A stretch of DNA of 6,175 bases, from contig CAKVMF010000060.1 of NCBI GenBank assembly GCA_934771675.1, positions 1-6,175 of the forward strand, written 5' to 3'. Below, one piece after another: positions 1 to 6,175 of this stretch; position 1 is the stretch's first letter; every line of letters starts with the position of its first letter. Position numbers and translations under genes: made by a program. The notes under the pieces are model-generated. The model was not told the origin of the DNA. It did not search any database and was given only the letters and a program-made list of their open reading frames with translations. This DNA comes from an uncultured Clostridia bacterium. GTDB taxonomy: Bacteria; Bacillota; Clostridia; Christensenellales; UBA1242.

Positions 1-3000
1 GTTCCAGATCATCTTGAAGAAATGCCAGAAAAATATTACTTATATAACGGTAATGTTTATGATTCTTCAAAATTTGAAGATGCTATTGATTGCGGACTAA
101 GTGGTATATTTATCAATGTTGACTATGAAAACTACACCGCTGACTTCTACAAACTCATCTACACATTTAATGTTAATGGCACAAGATATTACTATGATGC
201 ATTCGAAGGCAAACTTTCAACAAGAAATGACATGTCTTCCCCAATGTCAAAATCAACATATAGCGTTGTTAAAGTTGAAACTGAAACTGACAGAGTTATA
301 ACATTGATTTTAAATAGTGGCGGAAATGGAACGGCAATAGCTGTAAAACTTGTTAAGTTGAATGAAGATTATTCAATCGGTCTTAAACAAGATACTATTG
401 GCATTCACCACATGTATATTGAAAAATACATGCAAGTTGATTCAGTTTCTCCAAAGCAACTTGAATATACTTACAACTCTTCATCAGCAACTCTTGTTCC
501 AATTGCAGATGGCGTTGCAGTATCATCAAAAGTTGAAATTGGATATGAAGTTGAAGAAACAAAAACAGCCTACACATTCACATTAAGTGGCACATCAACC
601 AAACTTTACATTATTAATGGTAAGCTTTATCAAGATAAAGAAGGAATATCACTTTACCCTGGTTCAACATATATAACCTTTAGTTCAATATTATTTAAGG
701 GTGAAACATTGGGATTAAGATATAGTTCACGATACATATATACTTTCTTGCATAAGGCTGGTATATATAAATATGATATAAGAACTTCAACATTAACTGG
801 ACCTTCTGGTGAGATAATTGATAGTAGCGAATATATCTTAAAGTCACCAATGTTAACAATTGGCGGAAAAACGTATTCATATTCAGCCTCAAGAGCAGAA
901 TATAAAATTTTAACTGAAGAGTTAACAGCAAATCAAGTTTCAATCAATGGTAAAAATTACTATGTTGCATCAACCATGCTTTACACAGATTTCCCAATGA
1001 AAACAGCAGTTGTAAACGGAACTGGTGATGGTGAATTGAAATATTTGGTTTGCCCTGCTATGATTATTTACAACGATGAAGAATATATGTATCAATCAGC
1101 AACAGACTTAGATTTGAGTTCTGCGAGATATGTATCTTCAAGTTCAGGAAACACAATTCTTTATTATTCAAATGGAAGAATTACAGAAGATGGCGGAACA
1201 CTCATAACCTCATCTTGCACAAAATCAAAGGCTTTACGAGTTGCATACATCAATAGTGGTTCAATATTTACAGCAAAAGTTATTGATGATGATGTAAAAC
1301 AAATCGTTTACTACAGCGGAAATACACAAAAACTTGAAAATCAAGCTGACCCATTTGCAATTAATGCTGAAAAAGCATCAATCAGATCAATTACTGCCCC
1401 AGTTTACACTGGACTCTATATCAAAGGATTCATAATTTTGTCTGATTTGGATAAACAAATGCAAAATTCTTACCTTTCATATAAGATTGACACACCAAAT
1501 CAATTGTTTGGTTTGCAAGGTCAAAACCTACTTTCAGGCTTTAAGTATGGATATTACTATTCAATTGATTACTTCAAAAATAGTGGATATTGTAACTATA
1601 AATTAAACAAAGATGCTGAAGGCAAAATAACTAGTGTAACATTGAATTTAGATTATAAGTTAACTGAAAAGCACATGGTTTATGCAGTTTACTCATCAAA
1701 TGTTTATATGGTTTCTTACAAATCAATAAACATTCAAGACTACATTAAACAAGACAACACAGTTTCTGATTCTGACATCACTACAAACTTCTTTGATTCA
1801 TCAAAAACAGTTGAGGATTCTTCTGCTGGTTATGCAAAAGGTTTGCTCATTGTTGAATATGGCTCATCATCATGGATGAGAGTTTATGCAAACAATGGTA
1901 GCAAATATATGGGATTTTCTCTCGGTCGTGATTCACTTATGTCATCTGTAAAGGCAGGTTTCTCATATGAATCAATAGACAAGAATGCAGTTATTCCAGT
2001 ACTTCCTGAAGGTGGTTCAAGTATAAACCTTGAAAACTCTGATGGTGGAAAATTTACATTAACTGCTAAAAGCTTATCATCACTCAAGAATGGTGTAAAT
2101 TCATCATCAACCTACTTCCTTGATCAGGCAATGATGAGTTACAGCTATGCAAATCGTTTGATTACTCTTGGAAACAACCAATCAAGAACAAATAGTGCAT
2201 TTATCTTCAATGTAACTGACGATATTCAGTATTACTTCTACTTCCAGTCAATTTCATACATCCTTAACATTTCAGTTGGTGAAGTTGATTCTGGATTTAA
2301 CAATACTGACGAAAACGGGCAAGAAGATGCTTACATTTCTTATGACCCATCTGAAATGACTGGTGGTTGGAGAAATCCTGCTATTGAAGATGCAAAAACA
2401 GCATTGAAGCCAGACAACTTCCCATTCAAAGATTTCGGAAGCAATGTTGATAGTGAACTTAAGGAAGGTTTGGACGACACACTTGGTCATAATGAGATTG
2501 ATATCAAGTCACCTTACTACACAATACCTGACAATGACCCGCTTGTTTACACAATTTATGACAATTATGGAAACATCATAACAAAGAGTTATGAAAATAG
2601 TCTTGAACATAAAGATGATGATTCTATGAACGACAAGGGTCAAGGTATTAACGAAAAGAATGTCGTTACAAAAGAAAAAATCTACCCTACTCCAATCATG
2701 CAAAGTTTAATTGACTTTGACATGTCAAACAGCGTCGGTTTCTTGGTTTACAAAAAATCAGGCGACAGATACTTTGTTCCATCAATGATTGCTGTAACTA
2801 GTGACAATGCAATGCTTGGAACGCTTGAATTAATTGAAGATTTGCCGGAAGGTCTTGAAGCTTACAGAAACCAAAAAGGTGAAATCTTTGTTAAAAACTC
2901 TGTTACTATTGATTATTACACAACCAGAAGTCAACGTGATGATCAAAAATCAGTTCAATTCAATACACTTGAATCTGCAGTATATGATTTATACTTCAAA

Positions 3001-5718
3001 GTAATTAAATTCTATGAAAAAGATACTTATGCTGAATATAGCGGAAGCTTCCTTGATCAAAGTATTAACAAATCAGCTGATTATTTTGATATTGAAAATG
3101 GCTTGATTCTTGAACCTTTAACAATTGCTGATTCAACAATGTTTAGTAAGTTAACAATATTTGATATAATCTTCAAAAGAACAACATTCAGAAAATATAC
3201 TCTTGGAACAACTTCAAAGAGAGTTAAAGCAAATAGATCAGAACAAACTGTTAATGGAAATAGCAAATATATCTATTCAATAGTTTACTTTGATAATAAT
3301 GGAGCTCTTTCATATGATGGCTATGCTCACCACGTTAGCACATCTGATATTACATTTGAACCAACCTATGGATATTTGATTTACAAAACTCCAGTTAAAA
3401 TTAATGGTGAAGAATATCAAATTGCAGTTTCTGCATCAAAGGCTTACACTTATCCAACTTCAGAAAATGATACAGATTGGTGGCTCAATCTCACAACTGA
3501 TTACATCAACAGAACTATTGAAAATTATCGTAACGACAAAGCAACCTACAAAACTCAATATGCAAAGCTTTCACGATCAATCATATTTAGATCTGAATTT
3601 GACAATTCACTTGTTGATATTGAAGAAACCGGTTCAACATTTGAAGGAAAAGTAAGAAATATTTCAGCAATAAACGTTTCATCATATGTAACAAACTACT
3701 CAAGGTTCTACACTGTTCGTGAAGAAATAACTTCAGAAGGCAGAACAAAGACTATAACATCATTCAAGAAAAACTTGTTTACAATAAAAATTGGAAGATC
3801 AACATTTAATTCTTCAGATTTCTCAACAAACACAACAAGTCTTAATGGTGGTGATTTTGGAGATAAATATTACCTAACCTGTAATGCTAAATTTGTTATT
3901 GGTAAAAATGGAAATTATACCGTTCAAATGTATGCTCAAGTTAAAGTTTATTACGACATTTCTGGATCGCTACCACCTGTTAAGATTTATGCTGGAGCAT
4001 CAAATATCTCAGGCGATGAAGAAACTCTTGAAGATTATGATTTGAAATACTTTGGTTCATATGTTCGTTACAACGAAACATATTCAACAAGAACAAAAGA
4101 CATAACTTCAAAATCTAACACAGATTTGATTTACAAGCCACTTGGAAATGAAAGATACGGAACACAATCTAATCCTTCAAAAACATTAAGTTATGATACG
4201 TACTTCACAGCAAACAATGAGGTTCAAGGCTTCTTCCAAAACATTTACAACGGATCATACAATTTGTCTGAAACTTCAGAGATTCCTTACATGCATGTTC
4301 ATGTTAAACTTCTTTATCAGCACATTTTGAGACCTGTTACTGCTGTAATCAATGCTGAACTTGGTGAAAGCAAATCAACAAAGAAGACTTATAACTTGGC
4401 TGTTACAAATAATGTTTCATTGTTTAGAACTGATTCAAATCATGATTTGTTTGCAGGAAACCTCATGAATCCAGATAAGGCTGAGGCAAGCAAAGTTTCA
4501 GAACGTGATGCACAACTTGGTGGTTGGACAATTAAGCACTATTATGTGAATGTAATTGAACAAGGTTATGAAGTTGTTAGACTCCTTGATTCAATCATCG
4601 ATACATCAACTGATGAAAACGCAAGAGGAACTGCTCGTGTTTACAAAGCATACATCTTAAATTATGATCCATTTAACTATGGCTCAACTCGTGTATTTGG
4701 ACAATACGACACAACAAACACAAAGCAGTCAGCTACACATTATGGATATAGTCAACTTTATACATTTATTAAGACCAATTACAAACAAACTGGTAACAAT
4801 GGAGAAATAACAATCCCTACTCCAAGCGAATATGCTATTTCTTCATACTTAAATGTTAGACAGATTGACTTCTTCACTTCTGCAAAACGTGCGGTAAATG
4901 TCAACTTTATTCAAAACTATATTTCACAAAATGATATTGTCGTTTCATCAATTTTGATTAAAGAAAAATATCAACCTGAACTTCCTTACTCAATTTCATA
5001 TGATATTCCAATCAAACTTAATCTTTTGCTTGTTAAGATTGATACAGTTATTCCAATCAGAATTCCAAACTGGCGTGCTGAACCTGGATACGCATATCTC
5101 GATAATTCAAAAGCAGAAATCACAAGTAAGATCACAGCAGATTCTTACACGGTTTCAAATAGTCCATCTGACACATACAACTCAATTGTTACAGGTGCTC
5201 AAAAAACCAGTACTCTTGAGAGTTTAGTTACCAGCATATTCAAAGGTGGAAGCACTGACAAGGTTGCTGAAGCCTTTGCAAGACTTATTGGAAATATTTC
5301 AAAGAACTATTTGAGATTAACTGGCGGTGCAAATATGTTCGCACGTGGTTCGTTTGGACGGTCATCAAATGATAGTATCGCTGCAATAAATTCAGTTTAT
5401 ACAATTAATATTGTTCCAATTCTCACAACTTACAGCAAGACTGATAACTACAAAAACAGAGTTGCAACAAACAGTTTTGAACTTAATGGTAGTTACATCT
5501 GTAATAATATTTCAGAGGGTGTTGGAAAATTTGCAAGCATAACCAAATACTTCAACCCTGTTGTTTCATTCCTTTCTAAAAAATTAAGTGAACTTGCAAA
5601 GAAAGAAGCAACAAACGGTTTCAACAGAGCATCAGATGTTTTGAAGAGCATTGGATTTGCAAATGGAACATTGTCTGTTGAACAAGAAGATTACAATTTT
5701 ATTTGTAGAAAGAAATAG
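1..5718 (+). CDS. Giant protein of unknown function, probably exported, 5' end missing
   Basis: I do not recognise this protein. The frame is open from base 1 with no stop before the first ATG (base 22). That ATG has no Shine-Dalgarno sequence and no signal peptide after it, so the true start is very likely upstream. Counting M=1 at base 22, 1898 residues follow. They are rich in Ser, Thr, Tyr, Asn and Lys, with six Trp and seven Cys, and alternate short hydrophobic and polar stretches typical of beta-sheet proteins. Residues 1-390 carry several hairpin-like NGxxY motifs. Residues about 751-880 form an acidic segment (29 Asp/Glu against 10 Lys/Arg) with a possible calcium loop at 761-769. Residues about 881-1700 look beta-rich again. 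Residues about 1731-1768 and 1838-1880 look helical. There is no LPXTG motif, membrane anchor or recognisable catalytic motif. The frame ends TAG TGA TAA and is followed by an intrinsic terminator. A secreted or surface role is inferred from composition and the exported neighbour. That the frame is a real gene is near certain. Confidence 0.95.
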   Translation, partial: VPDHLEEMPEKYYLYNGNVYDSSKFEDAIDCGLSGIFINVDYENYTADFYKLIYTFNVNGTRYYYDAFEGKLSTRNDMSSPMSKSTYSVVKVETETDRVITLILNSGGNGTAIAVKLVKLNEDYSIGLKQDTIGIHHMYIEKYMQVDSVSPKQLEYTYNSSSATLVPIADGVAVSSKVEIGYEVEETKTAYTFTLSGTSTKLYIINGKLYQDKEGISLYPGSTYITFSSILFKGETLGLRYSSRYIYTFLHKAGIYKYDIRTSTLTGPSGEIIDSSEYILKSPMLTIGGKTYSYSASRAEYKILTEELTANQVSINGKNYYVASTMLYTDFPMKTAVVNGTGDGELKYLVCPAMIIYNDEEYMYQSATDLDLSSARYVSSSSGNTILYYSNGRITEDGGTLITSSCTKSKALRVAYINSGSIFTAKVIDDDVKQIVYYSGNTQKLENQADPFAINAEKASIRSITAPVYTGLYIKGFIILSDLDKQMQNSYLSYKIDTPNQLFGLQGQNLLSGFKYGYYYSIDYFKNSGYCNYKLNKDAEGKITSVTLNLDYKLTEKHMVYAVYSSNVYMVSYKSINIQDYIKQDNTVSDSDITTNFFDSSKTVEDSSAGYAKGLLIVEYGSSSWMRVYANNGSKYMGFSLGRDSLMSSVKAGFSYESIDKNAVIPVLPEGGSSINLENSDGGKFTLTAKSLSSLKNGVNSSSTYFLDQAMMSYSYANRLITLGNNQSRTNSAFIFNVTDDIQYYFYFQSISYILNISVGEVDSGFNNTDENGQEDAYISYDPSEMTGGWRNPAIEDAKTALKPDNFPFKDFGSNVDSELKEGLDDTLGHNEIDIKSPYYTIPDNDPLVYTIYDNYGNIITKSYENSLEHKDDDSMNDKGQGINEKNVVTKEKIYPTPIMQSLIDFDMSNSVGFLVYKKSGDRYFVPSMIAVTSDNAMLGTLELIEDLPEGLEAYRNQKGEIFVKNSVTIDYYTTRSQRDDQKSVQFNTLESAVYDLYFKVIKFYEKDTYAEYSGSFLDQSINKSADYFDIENGLILEPLTIADSTMFSKLTIFDIIFKRTTFRKYTLGTTSKRVKANRSEQTVNGNSKYIYSIVYFDNNGALSYDGYAHHVSTSDITFEPTYGYLIYKTPVKINGEEYQIAVSASKAYTYPTSENDTDWWLNLTTDYINRTIENYRNDKATYKTQYAKLSRSIIFRSEFDNSLVDIEETGSTFEGKVRNISAINVSSYVTNYSRFYTVREEITSEGRTKTITSFKKNLFTIKIGRSTFNSSDFSTNTTSLNGGDFGDKYYLTCNAKFVIGKNGNYTVQMYAQVKVYYDISGSLPPVKIYAGASNISGDEETLEDYDLKYFGSYVRYNETYSTRTKDITSKSNTDLIYKPLGNERYGTQSNPSKTLSYDTYFTANNEVQGFFQNIYNGSYNLSETSEIPYMHVHVKLLYQHILRPVTAVINAELGESKSTKKTYNLAVTNNVSLFRTDSNHDLFAGNLMNPDKAEASKVSERDAQLGGWTIKHYYVNVIEQGYEVVRLLDSIIDTSTDENARGTARVYKAYILNYDPFNYGSTRVFGQYDTTNTKQSATHYGYSQLYTFIKTNYKQTGNNGEITIPTPSEYAISSYLNVRQIDFFTSAKRAVNVNFIQNYISQNDIVVSSILIKEKYQPELPYSISYDIPIKLNLLLVKIDTVIPIRIPNWRAEPGYAYLDNSKAEITSKITADSYTVSNSPSDTYNSIVTGAQKTSTLESLVTSIFKGGSTDKVAEAFARLIGNISKNYLRLTGGANMFARGSFGRSSNDSIAAINSVYTINIVPILTTYSKTDNYKNRVATNSFELNGSYICNNISEGVGKFASITKYFNPVVSFLSKKLSELAKKEATNGFNRASDVLKSIGFANGTLSVEQEDYNFICRKK
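601..1107 (+). repeat. Degenerate NGxxY beta-hairpin-like protein motifs
   Basis: Within the giant protein a loose pattern recurs: two or three hydrophobic residues, a turn of the type N-G or G-G, one or two polar residues, Tyr, then an alternating strand ending in Ser/Ala. Examples are KLYIINGKLY (residues 194-203), MLTIGGKTYSYSAS (277-290), VSINGKNYYVAS (306-317) and MIIYNDEEYMYQSA (347-360). Outside this interval similar segments occur at residues 4-13, 47-60 and 1122-1136. Spacing between adjacent copies is about 30-40 residues where they cluster. The similarity is at the protein level only; I see no DNA direct repeat. These could be diverged structural repeats, or simply the common look of Tyr-rich beta hairpins. 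Confidence 0.4.
2302..2328 (+). other. Possible calcium-binding loop in acidic segment
   Basis: Residues 761-769 of the giant protein read NTDENGQED, which fits the pattern [DN]xDx[DN]GxxD seen in bacterial DxDxDG-type calcium loops (integrin-like, thrombospondin type 3 and dockerin-like loops). The first ligand position is Asn rather than Asp. It lies at the start of a 130-residue segment with a strong excess of Asp and Glu. Only one copy is visible, whereas such loops often come in arrays, so this is a suggestion only. Confidence 0.3.
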
Positions 5719-5729
5719 TGATAATTCTT

Positions 5730-5744
5730 AACAATATTATTGTT
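5730..5744 (+). repeat. Small AT-rich inverted repeat after the stop codons
   Basis: AACAAT, a three-base loop (ATT), then ATTGTT form a perfect 6-bp inverted repeat just after the tandem stops. TTA before it and TAA after it would extend the pairing with a one-base bulge. The stem has a single G-C pair and no T tract follows, so it is unlikely to terminate by itself. It may protect the mRNA 3' end or be chance in AT-rich DNA. Confidence 0.3.
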
Positions 5745-5753
5745 TAATAAAAT

Positions 5754-5792
5754 AAAAAACCGGCAAATTATTGCTGGTTTTTTATTTTTTTT
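5754..5792 (+). terminator. Rho-independent terminator of the giant gene
   Basis: A 13-base left arm AAAAAACCGGCAA (5754-5766), a four-base loop ATTA, and a right arm TTGCTGGTTTTTT (5771-5783) pair along their whole length, with one G-U wobble. They are followed by A and a run of eight T (5785-5792). The G-U pair exists only in the plus-strand transcript; on the minus strand that position becomes an A-C mismatch. This fits a terminator serving the plus-strand gene that ends 35 bases earlier. The A tract upstream could still give some termination in the other direction, but no minus-strand gene is seen. Confidence 0.92.
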
Positions 5793-5803
5793 GTTTGTTT
5801 TAT

Positions 5804-5831
5804 TTGTAATATTTAACAAAAATGTTATAAT
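5804..5831 (+). promoter_or_regulatory. Extended -10 sigma-70/sigma-A type promoter for the downstream gene
   Basis: A perfect TATAAT (5826-5831) is preceded by TG and one base (5823-5825), giving the extended -10 form TGNTATAAT. A partial -35, TTGTAA (5804-5809, four of six consensus bases), sits 16 bases upstream. The promoter lies 11 bases after the T run of the terminator, so it starts a fresh transcription unit. Only eight bases separate TATAAT from the ATG at 5840, so the expected transcription start falls at or one to three bases before the start codon. A 5-bp inverted repeat, TAACA-AAAA-TGTTA (5814-5827), overlaps the TG and the start of the -10 and could be an operator, but it may be chance in such AT-rich sequence. 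Confidence 0.75.
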
Positions 5832-5839
5832 TATTGTAT

Positions 5840-6175
5840 ATGAAAACTTTTAATAAATTTTTGAAAAATATTGTTAGTTCATGTTTGCTATTATGTTTAG
5901 CAATGTTTTCATTTGCTTTTTTGTTTGATGCCAATATTAATAGCTCAAAAAGCGAAACCTCTGCAGTAGCTGAAGAAACTATTGATAAAACTTACACAAT
6001 GTTCATAAAATTCCCTACTTTTTCAACATATTTTAATGAAAAAATATATTTTATTGATGATTCTGATAACATATTGAAAATTTATGATGTAAACAAAAAG
6101 ATTTGCTTGAAGGAAAATGTTGATTTATCAATGTTTAACGATGTTATTGATGCTTCTTATGTTGACGGAAGTATG
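5840..6175 (+). CDS. Exported protein of unknown function, beta-propeller-like start, 3' end missing
   Basis: The frame is open from ATG 5840 to the right edge (112 codons). The N-terminus is a classical export signal: Lys at positions 2, 6 and 9, then an unbroken hydrophobic core at residues 11-29. Cleavage is possible after Ala26 (S-F-A) or Ala31. An A-V-A site at 42-44, followed by two Glu, is textbook in sequence but rather far from the core. No good lipobox is present: Cys19 follows Leu, and Cys15 (V-S-S-C) lies at the start of the core. The mature part has a segment, IYFIDDSDNILKIYDVNKK (residues 72-90), of the kind seen in beta-propeller blades: strand, acidic turn, strand ending in Y-D, then Lys. 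A new strand seems to begin near residue 106. The start is supported by the signal peptide and the adjacent promoter. There is no Shine-Dalgarno sequence, so translation is probably leaderless. A TTG at 5834 is the only other in-frame upstream start after the stop at 5828. G+C is lower than in the giant gene. The function is unknown. Confidence 0.88.
   Translation, partial: MKTFNKFLKNIVSSCLLLCLAMFSFAFLFDANINSSKSETSAVAEETIDKTYTMFIKFPTFSTYFNEKIYFIDDSDNILKIYDVNKKICLKENVDLSMFNDVIDASYVDGSM

Noticed and set aside
22..24. ATG at base 22 as the true start of the giant gene
   Set aside because: The frame continues to base 1 without a stop, no Shine-Dalgarno sequence or promoter precedes the ATG, and no signal peptide follows it. 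A start upstream of the window is more likely.
1861..1876. Short TCA run as a microsatellite for phase variation
   Set aside because: Only a few TCA units are present and they are in-frame Ser codons. TCA is the favoured Ser codon throughout the gene, and gain or loss of a unit would not shift the frame.
1884..2087. Minus-strand open frame here, and other 60-80 codon frames on both strands inside 1-5718
   Set aside because: They lie wholly inside the long gene in other frames, have no ribosome binding sites or promoters of their own, and encode low-complexity peptides that reflect the codon bias of the main gene.
22..5718. Phage tail or tape-measure protein
   Set aside because: The protein lacks long coiled coils and tape-measure-like Trp/Phe repeats. 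It is followed by a terminator and an independently promoted gene with a signal peptide, which does not resemble a phage structural operon.
5716..5724. Recoding of TGA as Trp (mycoplasma-type code)
   Set aside because: All six Trp codons in the giant gene are TGG and no in-frame TGA occurs, which does not fit an AT-rich genome using TGA for Trp.
5827..5834. Perfect 8-base palindrome ATAATTAT over the -10
   Set aside because: Made only of A and T, short, and largely a by-product of the TATAAT sequence itself, so it is not evidence for an operator.
5840..5898. Lipoprotein signal at Cys15 or Cys19 of the downstream protein
   Set aside because: Cys19 is preceded by Leu rather than Gly, Ala or Ser. 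Cys15 has V-S-S before it but sits at the start of the hydrophobic core, not at its end.

Overview
The window is AT-rich: about one-third G+C in the long gene and roughly a quarter in the last 340 bases, counted by eye on sample lines. All genes lie on the plus strand. The code looks standard: all six Trp codons in the long gene are TGG, and all three stop codons occur in tandem at its end. Low G+C, many Asn/Lys/Tyr residues, a canonical sigma-70/sigma-A style promoter and a classical intrinsic terminator suggest a Bacillota-like bacterium, possibly one of the uncultured gut clostridial lineages. That placement is an inference; no marker gene is present.

Layout: bases 1-5718 are one uninterrupted reading frame, open at the left edge. 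It encodes at least 1905 residues of a giant Ser/Thr/Tyr/Asn-rich, probably beta-rich protein that I cannot assign to a family. The frame ends in three consecutive in-frame stops (TAG TGA TAA). The 121-base gap that follows (5719-5839) holds a weak AT hairpin, a strong rho-independent terminator (5754-5792) and an extended -10 promoter (5804-5831). A second gene starts at 5840 with a clear export signal and runs off the right edge. Its visible mature part resembles a beta-propeller-like blade.

How they relate: the terminator and the new promoter separate the two genes into different transcription units, so they are neighbours rather than a co-transcribed operon. Both look like extracytoplasmic proteins. 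The second clearly has a signal peptide. For the first, export is only inferred from composition and neighbour, because its N-terminus is outside the window. The region reads as a locus of large exported or surface proteins of unknown function. There is no RNA gene, CRISPR array, insertion sequence or other mobile element that I can see.
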